From Vibrio aphrogenes (lineage in GTDB: Bacteria; Pseudomonadota; Gammaproteobacteria; Enterobacterales; Vibrionaceae), in contig NZ_AP018689.1 in the NCBI RefSeq assembly GCF_002157735.2, positions 744,001 to 808,000 of the forward strand: 64,000 bases of DNA, given 5' to 3'. Positions within the stretch are counted from its first letter, which is position 1. Every line of letters starts with the position of its first letter. This document shows positions 29,308 to 39,707 of this stretch, piece by piece. The notes beneath the pieces are model-generated. The model saw only the letters and a list, made by a program, of their open reading frames with translations, was not told where the DNA came from and did no database searches. The translations under genes were made by a program, and so were the position numbers.

Positions 29308-30687
29308 ATGATGCTGTACTCCCGATTCTCCCAACGTTTAATTGCTGAAATGACCCCAGAGCAACCCGGTGTGGTGGCGTTGCAACAGTGCGTGTTGGCG
29401 TTAAGTGGAGGATTGGATTCTAGGGTTCTATTACATCTACTGGCTCGATTCAAACAAGAGCATCCTCATTTTGATTATGTCGCGGTGCATGTCCATCACG
29501 GGTTAAGTCATAATGCGGATACCTGGCTGGAACAATGCCAAACGTGGTCTTCTTTAGAGGGCATTGAGTTTGTGGCAGAAAGAGTGCAATTAGCCTTAGG
29601 CCCTCGAATTAGTATCGAACAAGCCGCCCGCGAGGCTCGCTATCAGGCTTTGAAGAAACATATCACTTCGCGCAGCCTGTTATTAACGGCTCATCATCAA
29701 GGTGATCAATTAGAAACCTTTTTATTGGCATTAAAACGTGGGAGTGGCCCGAAAGGTTTATCGTCGATGGCTAGAAAAATGGCTTTTGGTGACGGCCAAT
29801 TATTGCGGCCCTTGCTGGATATCTCCCGTGAAGAAATGCAAGAGTACGCTCATCAGCATCAATTAAGCTGGGTCGAAGATGAGAGTAATCAGGATACTCG
29901 TTTTGAACGGAATTTTATTCGCCATGACATTGCGCCATTATTAAAACAGCGTTGGCCGAACATTGAAAAAGCCGTTACACGCAGTGCGGCGTTGTGTGCG
30001 CAACAAGAAGCATTATTAAAAGAGCTCTTGTATGAGCGCTATCAGCAGATGTTAAGTCCAGAAGGGGCATTGGATATTCAATTGCTCAAACTGCAATCAG
30101 AGGCAGCGAGAGGCGCAATTTTACGGCTTTGGTTACAAGAGCAGGGCTTTCCAATGCCGAGTGAAAAGCAATTAGCGCATATTTGGCAAGATGTTGCTTT
30201 AGCGCAACCTGATGCGGCGCCAATTTTTTGTTATGGTCAGACTGAAATTGGTCGTCATCAACATCAGCTTTGGGTCTTTGCAAAGCGCTCGGATCATTCT
30301 GAGTTAGTGCTTCAATGGGAGATAACGCAACCTTTATTATTGCCCAATAACCTTGGCACGCTATATTTGATTTCTGTGGAGTCGTGGTCAGATTTTAAAC
30401 TACAAACGCTAGCGGCTAAAAGTGTTCAGACGTTAAGTTTGCCTCCTAATACGCAACAACTTACCGTGACATTTAGTGCCACTGGTATTCATGCCCACCC
30501 AGAAAATCGTGCCCATGGTCGAGCTCTGAAAAAGTTATTACCAGAATGGTCTGTGCCAACATGGCAACGCAATCAAATTCCATTTTTAGTTGCAGGAAAT
30601 GAATTGGTTGCCGCGGTAGGGCTTTGTGTCGGTCGTGATTATAGTGGTGCCAATCATCAGCTTGTTTGGCTTAAAAACGCTGTTTAA
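29308..30687 (+). CDS. tilS: tRNA(Ile)-lysidine synthetase
   Basis: TilS attaches lysine to C34 of the tRNA-Ile2 anticodon so that it reads AUA. The ATP-binding PP-loop motif LSGGLDSRVLL is near residue 38, followed by VHVHHGLS and ETFLLALKRGSGPKG. The C-terminal tRNA-binding domain ends in AVGLCVGRDYSG. The start is one of two adjacent ATG codons after TTGAGTG. Length about 459 residues against 432 in E. coli. Confidence 0.96.
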   Translation: MMLYSRFSQRLIAEMTPEQPGVVALQQCVLALSGGLDSRVLLHLLARFKQEHPHFDYVAVHVHHGLSHNADTWLEQCQTWSSLEGIEFVAERVQLALGPRISIEQAAREARYQALKKHITSRSLLLTAHHQGDQLETFLLALKRGSGPKGLSSMARKMAFGDGQLLRPLLDISREEMQEYAHQHQLSWVEDESNQDTRFERNFIRHDIAPLLKQRWPNIEKAVTRSAALCAQQEALLKELLYERYQQMLSPEGALDIQLLKLQSEAARGAILRLWLQEQGFPMPSEKQLAHIWQDVALAQPDAAPIFCYGQTEIGRHQHQLWVFAKRSDHSELVLQWEITQPLLLPNNLGTLYLISVESWSDFKLQTLAAKSVQTLSLPPNTQQLTVTFSATGIHAHPENRAHGRALKKLLPEWSVPTWQRNQIPFLVAGNELVAAVGLCVGRDYSGANHQLVWLKNAV

Positions 30688-30707
30688 ATAGAGCCTTATA
30701 ACGAGCT

Positions 30708-30735
30708 TTTCACAATCTAGTCTGGCAGGTATACT
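30708..30735 (+). promoter_or_regulatory. Candidate glnB promoter
   Basis: A TATACT -10 follows a weak TTTCAC -35 at 16 nt spacing, about 36 nt before the glnB start. Confidence 0.35.
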
Positions 30736-30764
30736 TAATAATAATTTCAGAGTTTTAGGGATAA

Positions 30765-31109
<345 letters not shown>

Positions 31110-31126
31110 TTGATAGCCAAAAAAAA

Positions 31127-31150
31127 GGAAGCGACTGAGCTTCCTTTTTT
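31127..31150 (+). terminator. Terminator after glnB
   Basis: GGAAGC and GCTTCC arms with an A run before and six T after form a strong hairpin. Confidence 0.92.
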
Positions 31151-31170
31151 GATCTTATTTAGGGTATGCA

Positions 31171-32028
31171 ATGAAAATGAAGCGTTGGGTCATGTTTGTG
31201 ATGACGGTGGTTGCGGCTTGCTTTATCGGTTTTTACTCAATTTTTACGATTCCTAATAAACCACAAATCATCTCAATCGAGCAGCATCAATCTCATTCAG
31301 ATTGGTATTGTCATCAAGATCGGACTAACCGCTTACCTATTGATGAGGCGGGCAACCTTAACCTGCTTGTTTGGAATATTCATAAACAGAATGATGAGGG
31401 TTGGGAGCAAGCATTAGCGACATTTAGTCAACATCGTCAATTGATTTTATTACAAGAAGCCAGCTTAACTGAGGCGTTAACTGACTGGGTTGCAACACAA
31501 GACTGGGGAGCCAGCTATGTGAATGCCTTTAAAGCTTTTGGTGTGAGTGCAGGGGTATTAAACTTGGCCTCTCAGCTACCAAAGCAAGCTTGTGCTTATA
31601 CTCAAGTTGAGCCGTGGCTCCAGCTTCCTAAATCGGCGCTTTATGCTCGATACTCTTTGTCCAATGGGCAAGATTTAGTGGTATTAAATATCCACGCAAT
31701 TAATTTTACCGTTGGAACGATTGATTTTCAGCAGCAAATTGGTCAATTAAAGAAAGCGGTTCAATCTCATCAAGGGCCATTATTGTTAGCGGGAGACTTT
31801 AATACTTGGAGCCAAGCACGTTTAGACAAGCTCTATCAGATAGCTCAAAGCTTGGGTTTGCAAGAGGTGAAATTTACCCCTGATCATCGAAAAACCTTCC
31901 TAAATGGTTTGCCTTTTGATCATGTTTTTTATCGAGGATTACAATTGATCCAAGCGCAAGCGCCATCAACTGAAGCGTCGGATCACAACCCGATGCTAAT
32001 AAGCTTTCAGCTGGAATCACCTCATTAA
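31171..32028 (+). CDS. Endonuclease/exonuclease/phosphatase family protein (YafD-like)
   Basis: The 285-residue protein has an N-terminal membrane anchor (about residues 4-25) and an EEP-fold domain. Motifs in order are LNLLVWNIHKQN, LLQEASL (metal-binding Glu), LLAGDFNTWS (D and N) and SDHNPMLISF (D and H). The resemblance and its place before mltD/gloB suggest a YafD homologue. The substrate is unknown. It shares a bidirectional terminator with the convergent mltD. Confidence 0.85.
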   Translation: MKMKRWVMFVMTVVAACFIGFYSIFTIPNKPQIISIEQHQSHSDWYCHQDRTNRLPIDEAGNLNLLVWNIHKQNDEGWEQALATFSQHRQLILLQEASLTEALTDWVATQDWGASYVNAFKAFGVSAGVLNLASQLPKQACAYTQVEPWLQLPKSALYARYSLSNGQDLVVLNIHAINFTVGTIDFQQQIGQLKKAVQSHQGPLLLAGDFNTWSQARLDKLYQIAQSLGLQEVKFTPDHRKTFLNGLPFDHVFYRGLQLIQAQAPSTEASDHNPMLISFQLESPH

Positions 32029-32031
32029 AAA

Positions 32032-32053
32032 AGCCTCGCGATAACACGAGGCT
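32032..32053. terminator. Hairpin between converging yafD-like gene and mltD
   Basis: The arms AGCCTCG and CGAGGCT enclose an 8-nt loop. The A run on the left makes T residues for mltD transcripts on the minus strand. Confidence 0.75.
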
Positions 32054-32094
32054 CTATCAATATTAGATGGGATATGACGCAGGACAGTTAGCGG

Positions 32095-33648
32095 TTAAGC
32101 ATTACCCACTTTGGTGACATCAACATACAGTTTAAGTTTTTGGCCCGGTTGCAAATAGTCTTTGCTGTTTAAATTATTCCAAGCCAACACTTGATGAGTT
32201 TGAACTTTGAATCTTTGGGCAATGCTGCCTACCGTATCACCAGTTTTCACGTTATAAACCACGGTACGAATCACCGCACCCGTTTTATTTTCTTTCCAAA
32301 GCACTAATTTTTGACCAATACGCAATGAATCATTGGGCGCCATGCCATTCCATTTTGCAAGAGCTTGGACCGAGATGTTATTGTGTTTTGCAATCGCCCA
32401 GAAACTGTCACCACTTTTTACTGTATATTCGGTTTTTAATTGTCCACGAGACGTCGACTGAATTTTGGCTAAGCGGTTTTCGGCACTTAACGTATAGCGG
32501 TTATTATTCTGAGTAGAACGTGGAATCAACAAATATTGTCCAGCACGAATCTGACTACCCGATAAACTATTCGCCGTTTGAATCGCTTTGCTGGTGGTTT
32601 GGTTTTTGTTGGCTATCACACTTAAGCTGTCGCCAGATTGCACTTTATAACGAATGAATTTAATCCCTTTGCCTTTGTTTTTAGCGGCTTGTTGAGTAAA
32701 TTGCTCGGCTTTATCAATAGGCACCAAAAAGCTATAAGGGCCAGTAGGAGAGGTCGCCCATTGGTTGTAACCTGGGTTGTAACTTTGTAATTCTTTCACT
32801 GAAATACCAGCATATTGCGCTGCGATAGCCAGATCCAATTGCTCTTTAGGGTTCACTTCAGCTAATACTGGCTGGTTTGCAATCGCAGGAATATCGACAC
32901 CATATTCTTTTTGGTTAGCTAAGATATCAGCCAAAGCCAATAATTTAGGTACATAACCTCGCGTTTCTTTTGGTAAGTTTAGCGAGAAGAAGTCAGTTGG
33001 CTTGCCGGCTTTGCGGTTTTGGCGAATCGCGCTAGAGACACGGCCACCACCACTATTATAAGCGGCAATCGCATTTTCCCAATCGCCATCAAAACGATCG
33101 CCTAAATAGGTCATGTAATCCAATGCTGCATTAGTGGATGCACTGACATCACGGCGACCGTCATACCAATAATTACGTTCTAGTCCAAAGCGGTCGGCAG
33201 TCATAGGCACAAATTGCCATAACCCTGCGGCGCTGCCATAGGAGTAGGCAAATGGGTCAAACGCACTTTCTACTACTGGCATTAACGCCAACTCGAGTGG
33301 TAAGTGACGCTCTTCAATTCGTGTGGTGATCAGGTATAAAAACGGGGCAGCACGTTCAGAGACTGTTTTTAAATGAGTAGGATTTTTTAAATACCAATTT
33401 CGGTAATAATCGATAGAGGGATCGTCAGGAATTGGTAGCTTAAATTGCATTGAGATACGCTTCCACAGATCTTGTTGTTGTTGAGGTGTCAAGGTGACAG
33501 GTGCAACGGGTTTGCTTGGCTTTGGCGATTCAACAGATACAGTTGGGGTGACTTTTGCCGGCTCATCGGTCTGTGGAACGGTGGTTGTCGGTACGCTCTG
33601 ACAGCCTGCCAATAGCAAGGTCAAAGTCCAAATGTATTTCGAATTCAT
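32095..33648 (-). CDS. mltD: Membrane-bound lytic murein transglycosylase D
   Basis: MltD cleaves peptidoglycan glycan strands to give 1,6-anhydro ends. The lipobox TLLLAGC near residue 15 marks an outer-membrane lipoprotein. The SLT domain carries the catalytic Glu in MPVVESAFDPFAYSYGSAAG. Three LysM domains follow (YKVQSGDSLSVIA, YTVKSGDSFWAIA, YNVKTGDTVGSIA), which bind peptidoglycan. The frame is open 84 nt upstream, but the lipoprotein signal fixes the start at MNSKYIWTL. The protein has about 517 residues, longer than E. coli MltD. Confidence 0.96.
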   Translation of the reverse strand: MNSKYIWTLTLLLAGCQSVPTTTVPQTDEPAKVTPTVSVESPKPSKPVAPVTLTPQQQQDLWKRISMQFKLPIPDDPSIDYYRNWYLKNPTHLKTVSERAAPFLYLITTRIEERHLPLELALMPVVESAFDPFAYSYGSAAGLWQFVPMTADRFGLERNYWYDGRRDVSASTNAALDYMTYLGDRFDGDWENAIAAYNSGGGRVSSAIRQNRKAGKPTDFFSLNLPKETRGYVPKLLALADILANQKEYGVDIPAIANQPVLAEVNPKEQLDLAIAAQYAGISVKELQSYNPGYNQWATSPTGPYSFLVPIDKAEQFTQQAAKNKGKGIKFIRYKVQSGDSLSVIANKNQTTSKAIQTANSLSGSQIRAGQYLLIPRSTQNNNRYTLSAENRLAKIQSTSRGQLKTEYTVKSGDSFWAIAKHNNISVQALAKWNGMAPNDSLRIGQKLVLWKENKTGAVIRTVVYNVKTGDTVGSIAQRFKVQTHQVLAWNNLNSKDYLQPGQKLKLYVDVTKVGNA

Positions 33649-33879
33649 TAAAGCAGCCTCTATAAAACGGCTGCAAATAATACTTTTGTTTATGAATAAG
33701 AGGCAAGTAAGAAATAGTCTAAAACCGCCCATATTCCCATTAAAAATGTAAGGCTAAATGACGGTTTGATTAATTTTGCAAGTAATATGATTAATTTACC
33801 GCCAATTCATAAAATGAAAAAAATTGTAACAACCCACATCTTTTTAGATAAAATGACCATTCACATGGAATATTTTGAG

Positions 33880-34662
33880 TTAAAACTCATTTTTCCATTC
33901 ACGTAAGGCTGCAAAAACCGATAACTCAGTTAATTCATCTGTGCGTGCTGAGACGGCTTTCATGACGTTCGGTTCTTGGCAACGAAGAAACGGGTTGATC
34001 CATTTTTCTTGTTGAATCGTTGTGGGAATCGTTGGTTTTTCTTGTGCACGTAAGCGGTTCACTTCATCTCGATATTCATGAAGTTGTGCATTATCGGGCT
34101 CGACAGCAAGTGCAAAGGCAAGGTTGGATGAGGTGTATTCATGGGCACAAAAGACTTGGGTTTCTTGAGGTAAAGACGCCAATTTTTGTAACGAATGGAA
34201 CATTTGCTCGTACGTGCCTTCAAACACGCGGCCACAGCCAGCTGAGAATAAGACATCGCCACAAAAGAGTTTGCCATCTCCCACATAAGCAATATGGCCG
34301 AGCGTATGGCCTGGTACATCCATGACGAGAAAGGTTTCACCAAAGATGTCGATTCTATCGCCACCTTGTACTGATTGAGTTAACATCAATACAGGGTCTT
34401 GGCTTGGCCCAATGACTTTGGCTTTCGGGTAGTGACGTAATAATTCAGCAACCCCACCAACATGATCTTGATGATGGTGAGTGATAAGAATGAGTTCTAA
34501 CTCAAGATTGTCTTGTTGTAACTTTGCTAAGACTGGAGCGGCTTCTCCCGGATCAACCAAGGCACAAGAGGCACTATTCTTTTGAATTAGCCAGATGTAA
34601 TTATCATTAAATGCAGGTATGCTTTCGACGGTTAAGCCTGAAGTCTGATTATCAGTTAACAT
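33880..34662 (-). CDS. gloB: Hydroxyacylglutathione hydrolase (glyoxalase II)
   Basis: GloB hydrolyses S-lactoylglutathione to lactate and glutathione in methylglyoxal detoxification. The metallo-beta-lactamase motif [10 protein letters not shown] and further ligands [20 protein letters not shown] and CAHEYT are present. The start is ATG (MLTDNQTSG) with GGAG about 7 nt upstream; a TTG 12 nt earlier is less likely. It diverges from yafS as in E. coli. Confidence 0.96.
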   Translation of the reverse strand: MLTDNQTSGLTVESIPAFNDNYIWLIQKNSASCALVDPGEAAPVLAKLQQDNLELELILITHHHQDHVGGVAELLRHYPKAKVIGPSQDPVLMLTQSVQGGDRIDIFGETFLVMDVPGHTLGHIAYVGDGKLFCGDVLFSAGCGRVFEGTYEQMFHSLQKLASLPQETQVFCAHEYTSSNLAFALAVEPDNAQLHEYRDEVNRLRAQEKPTIPTTIQQEKWINPFLRCQEPNVMKAVSARTDELTELSVFAALREWKNEF

Positions 34663-34701
34663 GTGGATCTCCAATCCTGACTGCGAAGAGATATCGAATC
34701 A

Positions 34702-35442
34702 ATGAAGCCAGCACGCATTCAAAAGTCATTAGTTCAACCCCATTCTTGGCAGCAGCTAAAAAATGGAGAATGGGTATTTGAATCCATTCAAACTCGCTTA
34801 GATGAGTGGTGCCCCAAATTATTTGGTTATCACATGCTCAAGCTCGGCGGATTGAGTTGTGAATTTGCCACGCATAATTGCAATATAAAACACCAAGTGA
34901 ACGTTGATATTGAAAATCCGCTTCATTCTGTGATTGCTGATGCCTATGATTTGCCTTTTGTTGAAAAAAGTATCGACGCGGCGTTGGTTTGCCACCAGCT
35001 AGACTATTGTAGCGATCCCCATCGATTGTTGCGAGAGATTGATAGAATAATTATTGATGATGGTTATTTAATCCTCACAGGCTTTAACCCATTAAGCTTA
35101 ACGGGGATGGCTAGTTTATTGCCATGGCGTAAAAATAATTTACCTTGGAGTGGGCGGATGTTCACCCCTTATCGAATTAAAGATTGGCTGGGCTTATTAA
35201 ATTATGAAGTCTTGTATTGTGATACCTATGCGTTATTTCCGCTACGTAGAGGGAAAGCCGTCACCACTTGGCTAGAGCACAGTTTAGGTGGTTTTGGCTC
35301 TACTTTTGGTACCACGTATTTCATTGTGGCTAAGAAAAGGATGTACCCTTTAAAACCCATCAAACCCCACTGGAAAGTGAAACGCCGAGGCTTATCACCA
35401 GCCAGTGTTGGATTTAATAACGGAATCAGTTCTAAAAGGTAA
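34702..35442 (+). CDS. yafS: Class I SAM-dependent methyltransferase YafS
   Basis: The 246-residue protein contains a methyltransferase type-11 core: VIADAYDLPFVEKSIDAALVCH is preceded by ENPLHS, and DGYLILTGFNPLSL is motif III. The glycine-rich motif I is not typical. The place between gloB and rnhA matches yafS of E. coli. The substrate is unknown. Its stop codon lies inside a 17 bp tandem repeat. Confidence 0.88.
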   Translation: MKPARIQKSLVQPHSWQQLKNGEWVFESIQTRLDEWCPKLFGYHMLKLGGLSCEFATHNCNIKHQVNVDIENPLHSVIADAYDLPFVEKSIDAALVCHQLDYCSDPHRLLREIDRIIIDDGYLILTGFNPLSLTGMASLLPWRKNNLPWSGRMFTPYRIKDWLGLLNYEVLYCDTYALFPLRRGKAVTTWLEHSLGGFGSTFGTTYFIVAKKRMYPLKPIKPHWKVKRRGLSPASVGFNNGISSKR

Positions 35443-35481
35443 TCAATTCTAAAAGGGGATGAGCTCTAAAAGATAATAGTC
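35431..35481. repeat. 17 bp tandem repeat x 3 bridging the yafS and rnhA stop codons
   Basis: Units starting TCTAAAAGGTAATCAAT, TCTAAAAGGGGATGAGC and TCTAAAAGATAATAGTC lie head to tail. The first contains the yafS TAA; the last ends at the base before the rnhA stop triplet. Confidence 0.8.
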
Positions 35482-35943
35482 TTACCCTTCAAAGCCTTGG
35501 TCTTCTTGAGTGGGCGCTTCTGCGGCGGTACGTGCTAAGTCGTCGCAGATTTCATTTTCTCTGTGCCCAGCATGGCCTTTAACCCAATGCCAATCGACTT
35601 GATGACGTGCGGTTTCTTGATCGAGCGCCTTCCATAAATCAACATTTTTTACTGGTTTTTTGGCCGCTGTTTGCCAGTTTTTCTTCTTCCAACCATGAAT
35701 CCATTGAGTTATACCTTGGCGTACGTATTGGCTGTCTGTGGTTAAGGTAACCTGGCAAGGTTCAGTTAAGGCTCGCAATGCCACTACGGCAGCCATCATT
35801 TCCATGCGATTATTCGTGGTTAAAGTAAAGCCTTCGGATAAATATTTTTCTTTCCCTTTATAGCGTAAAACGATGCCATAGCCACCAGGGCCGGGATTAC
35901 CTAAACAAGAACCATCTGTGAAAATTTCTACGTGTTTCGTCAT
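35482..35943 (-). CDS. rnhA: Ribonuclease HI
   Basis: RNase HI degrades RNA in RNA-DNA hybrids. Active-site residues are visible: D in [17 protein letters not shown] in [12 protein letters not shown] in LTTDSQYV and D in ENEICDDLA. The 153 residues match E. coli (155). It diverges from dnaQ across about 68 bp, the known E. coli arrangement with overlapping promoters. Confidence 0.98.
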   Translation of the reverse strand: MTKHVEIFTDGSCLGNPGPGGYGIVLRYKGKEKYLSEGFTLTTNNRMEMMAAVVALRALTEPCQVTLTTDSQYVRQGITQWIHGWKKKNWQTAAKKPVKNVDLWKALDQETARHQVDWHWVKGHAGHRENEICDDLARTAAEAPTQEDQGFEG

Positions 35944-36011
35944 GATTTGATACTATGAGTCCATATTGGAATAACCAGTCAATAATGTGACTAGTCTGAC
36001 AAGAGTTTATT

Positions 36012-36758
36012 ATGAATACCAGCACAAATGTGTCTTACGATCGCATCATCGTTCTTGATACCGAAACCACGGGTATGAATAGAGAAGGTGGCCCTGTGTA
36101 TATGGGGCATCGAATTATTGAAATCGGTGCGGTTGAAATTGTTAATCGTAAGCTGACGGGGAAGCACTTTCATGTGTATATCAAACCCGATAGAGATATC
36201 GATCCTGAAGCGATCGCGGTTCATGGTATCACCGATGAATTTTTGATTGATAAACCCGATTATCAACAAGTCCATCAAGAGTTTCTCGAATTCATTAAAG
36301 GCGCTGAACTGGTTGCACATAACGCACCCTTTGATGTGAGCTTTATGGATTATGAGTTTGAACTCGCAGGTCAGCCAGTCAAAACCTCTCAAGTGTGTAA
36401 AATTACCGATACCTTAGCCATGGCGAAGAAAATCTTCCCGGGCAAACGCAACAACTTAGATGTGTTGTGTGACCGTTATGGTATTGATAACTCACATCGT
36501 ACCTTGCACGGCGCTTTGCTCGATGCCGAGATCTTAGCGGATGTTTATCTGTTAATGACCGGTGGTCAGACGGCGATGCAATTTAATGCTGGCCAAGCCA
36601 AAGATGGTGGGGTTGGAGAAACCATTAAGCGCGTTACTGGCCGTAAGGCGTTGAAGGTACTGAAAGCCACAGAAGAAGAATTACAGCAACACGAAGAACG
36701 TTTGGATGTCTTTGCTAAAAAAGGCACTTGTTTATGGCGTTGCGAGCCTGAACAGTAA
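36012..36758 (+). CDS. dnaQ: DNA polymerase III epsilon subunit
   Basis: DnaQ is the 3'-5' proofreading exonuclease of the replicase. The DEDDh motifs are IIVLDTETTGM, VAHNAPFDVSF and HRTLHGALLDAEILADVY. The C-terminal segment ending CLWRC is the part that binds alpha (DnaE). The 248 residues compare with 243 in E. coli. tRNA genes, which can follow dnaQ in vibrios, are not present here. Confidence 0.98.
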   Translation: MNTSTNVSYDRIIVLDTETTGMNREGGPVYMGHRIIEIGAVEIVNRKLTGKHFHVYIKPDRDIDPEAIAVHGITDEFLIDKPDYQQVHQEFLEFIKGAELVAHNAPFDVSFMDYEFELAGQPVKTSQVCKITDTLAMAKKIFPGKRNNLDVLCDRYGIDNSHRTLHGALLDAEILADVYLLMTGGQTAMQFNAGQAKDGGVGETIKRVTGRKALKVLKATEEELQQHEERLDVFAKKGTCLWRCEPEQ

Positions 36759-36774
36759 TTCAGCGCAGGAAAAC

Positions 36775-36808
36775 ACACCTCAATACGGATATTGACGTAT
36801 TGAGGTGT
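36775..36808. terminator. Hairpin between converging dnaQ and fadE
   Basis: A perfect 13 bp stem has arms ACACCTCAATACG and CGTATTGAGGTGT. On the minus strand GTTTTCC follows, so it may end fadE transcripts; no T run follows on the plus strand. Confidence 0.7.
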
Positions 36809-36830
36809 GATAGTGAGTTTACGGTTTCAG

Positions 36831-36873
36831 ATTAAGCGACTTTTCTATTAAGCGACTTTGCTATTAAGTGGCT
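36831..36873. repeat. 16 bp tandem repeat x 2.7 over the fadE stop codon
   Basis: ATTAAGCGACTTTTCT, ATTAAGCGACTTTGCT and a partial third unit lie head to tail. The fadE stop triplet (36848-36850 on this strand) falls in the second unit, so the repeat runs from the 3' flank into the last codons. Confidence 0.8.
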
Positions 36874-39322
36874 GGGGCTTCTTTATCATAAGCTCGCTTG
36901 GATCAAAATCATCAACATTGATGGTTTCTAAACGATAGCTTTCTGCATCACGTAATATTTGAGCTTGGTTTTCATCAATCCAGGCGTTGTCTAAACCGAT
37001 GTCTGCCAATTTATCCAATTGAACAAAAGCACGACGCTTACCCAGCTCTTTGCAAATGTGTTCGAAGATCGGCTCGGCTTGTAAGATCACCTCTAAAGCG
37101 CGTTCAATTTTACCCGCAGGATTATGTTCGCTTGGTTCAAGATATTGATTGCGCCCAATGCGAGAACGGGTTTGTGATGGTGTTTGTAAAAGCTGCGCTA
37201 CTTGGTGGTCTAATTTATCACTAGGCGCTTGACGCACTTTACCCAATGGTAAGATGATCATTCGCATCAAGGTTGCCGCTCCGCGAGATGGGAAATTACG
37301 TAAAAAATCCTCTATGGCTTGTTCGGCTTGATACAAAGAATCTTGTACGCCCCAGTGTACCAAAGGTAAATCGGCTTCTTGATAACCTTCAAGTTCAAAT
37401 CGTTTCAAGGTGGCTGAGCTTAAATATAATTGGCTTAATACATCGCCAAGACGAGCAGAAAGACGCTCTTTGCGCTTCAATGAGCCGCCTAAAACAGCCA
37501 TTGAAATATCGGACATGAAGGCGATGTTCGCACTGTAACGATTGAGTTTTTGATAATAGCCTTTAATTTGATCATGAATAATGCCATTAAAGTTCGCATC
37601 AGTTGGCACCGCATAATCTGAACCTCGACCATCGGTCAACCCTAACCAAAAGCTACGTATTGCATTACTCATGCTAAAACCAATATGACCAAACACCGCA
37701 CGATCAAAGCGTGATAGGGCATTTTTCTCGCTTGAATGAGCCGCCTCCATTTCTTCTAAAACATAAGGATGGCAACGGATAGCACCTTGCCCATAAATGA
37801 TCATAGAACGGGTTAGAATATTGGCCCCTTCAACTGTAATGGCAATCGGAGCACTTTGATAACCACGAGCTAAGAAGTTAGCAGGGCCCATACAAACGCC
37901 TTTACCACCGGCAATGTCCATCGCATCAATTAAGGCGCGCTGGCCTCGGTGGGTACAATGGTATTTAACAATAGCTGAAATAACGGAAGGCTTTTCTCCC
38001 AGATCGATACCAGTGACGGTCAATTGGCTTGCCGCATCCATCACATAAGCATTACCAGCTAGGCGTGCTAAAGGTTCTTCGATACCTTCCATATGACCGA
38101 TAGGTTGCTTAAATTGACGACGAATACGAGCATAAGCTCCGGTGGCTAAGGCGGCGGTTTTGGTTCCTCCGGTTGAATTCGACGGCAGCGTAATACCGCG
38201 ACCTACCGACAAACATTCCACTAGCATGCGCCAACCTTGTCCTGCCATTTCAGGGCCACCGATGATGTAATCTAATGGCACAAAAATATCGTTACCTTGG
38301 GTCGGGCCATTTTGGAAAGGGATATTTAATGGGAAGTGGCGGCGGCCAATTTTTACCCCTTGGGTATCCGTTGGAATTAAGGCACAAGTAATGCCGATGT
38401 CTTGTTGATCACCGAGTAGACCATCAGGATCGCGCAGTTTAAAAGCTAAACCAAGTACGGTTGCAACAGGTGCTAGCGTAATATAGCGTTTATTCCATGT
38501 TAGGCGCATCCCAAGCACTTCTTTTCCTTGCCATTCGCCTTTGCACACAATGCCATAATCTGGGATAGCGCCCGCATCAGAGCCTGCTTCTGGGCTAGTT
38601 AAGGCAAAACATGGGATTTCTTTGCCTTCAGCCAGGCGAGGTAAATAGTAGTCTTGTTGTTCTTGAGTACCGTAGTGCTGTAGCAATTCACCAGGGCCTA
38701 ATGAGTTTGGTACGCCAACTGTTGATGATAACACACCAGATACGCCTGTTAATTTTTGTAATACCACTGATTGGGCATAAGCAGAAAATTCTAAGCCGCC
38801 ATACTTTTTCTTAATGATCATGGCGAAGAATTTATGCTCTTTAAGGTATTGCCAAATTTCGGGAGGTAGATCAGCTAACTCGTGAGTGATCTGAAAATCG
38901 TTCGCCATACGGCAGACTTCATTGACTGGGCCATCGATAAAAGCTTGCTCTTCAGCTGACAGTTGAGGGGCTGGAATAGCTGAGAGTTTTTTCCAGTCAG
39001 GTTTGCCTTTGAACAATTCGGCTTCCCACCATACGGTACCAGCATCAATGGCTTCTTTTTCTGTTTGTGACATTGCCGGTAAGATGCGGCGAAATACCGT
39101 TAAGATGGGTTTGGAGAACAAAGCACAGCGGATAGATGGGATGGCGATAAGCGCCGAGCCCAGAATAAAGAGCCCGAGCAGAAAGGCAGAAAAGCCACCC
39201 ATTAACGTTGAAATCACTAAGATTACCGCCATTGAGGCTAAGGTGATAATTTGAGATTTACGGTGATATAAACAAAATCCTAACGCAATAAAGGCGAGGA
39301 TCAATGTGAATAGGGTGGTCAT
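36848..39322 (-). CDS. fadE: Acyl-CoA dehydrogenase FadE
   Basis: FadE oxidises fatty acyl-CoA to enoyl-CoA with FAD, the first step of beta-oxidation. The 824 residues match the long FadE class (E. coli 814). Two N-terminal membrane segments (residues 1-75) are followed by the acyl-CoA dehydrogenase core with [16 protein letters not shown] and [12 protein letters not shown], and a C-terminal DUF1974 region. A palindromic FadR-like site lies about 150 bp upstream, consistent with repression when fatty acids are absent. Confidence 0.96.
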   Translation of the reverse strand: MTTLFTLILAFIALGFCLYHRKSQIITLASMAVILVISTLMGGFSAFLLGLFILGSALIAIPSIRCALFSKPILTVFRRILPAMSQTEKEAIDAGTVWWEAELFKGKPDWKKLSAIPAPQLSAEEQAFIDGPVNEVCRMANDFQITHELADLPPEIWQYLKEHKFFAMIIKKKYGGLEFSAYAQSVVLQKLTGVSGVLSSTVGVPNSLGPGELLQHYGTQEQQDYYLPRLAEGKEIPCFALTSPEAGSDAGAIPDYGIVCKGEWQGKEVLGMRLTWNKRYITLAPVATVLGLAFKLRDPDGLLGDQQDIGITCALIPTDTQGVKIGRRHFPLNIPFQNGPTQGNDIFVPLDYIIGGPEMAGQGWRMLVECLSVGRGITLPSNSTGGTKTAALATGAYARIRRQFKQPIGHMEGIEEPLARLAGNAYVMDAASQLTVTGIDLGEKPSVISAIVKYHCTHRGQRALIDAMDIAGGKGVCMGPANFLARGYQSAPIAITVEGANILTRSMIIYGQGAIRCHPYVLEEMEAAHSSEKNALSRFDRAVFGHIGFSMSNAIRSFWLGLTDGRGSDYAVPTDANFNGIIHDQIKGYYQKLNRYSANIAFMSDISMAVLGGSLKRKERLSARLGDVLSQLYLSSATLKRFELEGYQEADLPLVHWGVQDSLYQAEQAIEDFLRNFPSRGAATLMRMIILPLGKVRQAPSDKLDHQVAQLLQTPSQTRSRIGRNQYLEPSEHNPAGKIERALEVILQAEPIFEHICKELGKRRAFVQLDKLADIGLDNAWIDENQAQILRDAESYRLETINVDDFDPSELMIKKPQPLNSKVA

Positions 39323-39467
39323 CGTTGTCTTCCTTATTATGATGAATGAGAGCGTTTGTTGAACGTTACGTTATGATGTCTTTTAGGTCGTTACGGGGTT
39401 TATTGTTCTTTATTATTGGATTGCAGTTAATAATTGACGTTAATAGCAATTACCCGACACTAACAAT

Positions 39468-39484
39468 ATCTGGTCATACCAGTA
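39468..39484. promoter_or_regulatory. Candidate FadR operator upstream of fadE
   Basis: ATCTGGTCATACCAGTA carries the half-sites CTGGT and ACCAG around a 3-nt centre, the spacing of the known E. coli FadR consensus. It lies in the 385 bp fadE-gmhA gap, which otherwise holds the two promoters and no credible gene. Assignment rests on motif and position. Confidence 0.65.
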
Positions 39485-39707
39485 AATTCATTGTAGTCCT
39501 CTTGTTGCTTAATTGTAAAAGGTTGGCATGGTCAAAAAGTGATCCAAAGCATGAAATAAATGTTTTAAACCTATGTTTAGCTTTTTGTCGTGATAACAAG
39601 CAAAGGCAAGCAGAAATGAACCATAAAATTTGCGAGCAACGGGTGACAGAGGTTGTTCTTTATGGGTAAACTCGAGGTTGATAATAATCCAAATAAGGGA
39701 AACTCCC

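Noticed and set aside
36759-36847. tRNA gene after dnaQ
   Set aside because: Some vibrios have tRNAs here, but this gap holds only a hairpin and the fadE-end repeat, with no cloverleaf.
39346-39669. 107-residue plus-strand frame in the fadE-gmhA gap
   Set aside because: It covers the FadR-like palindrome and promoter region, shows no family features, and overlaps the gmhA frame.
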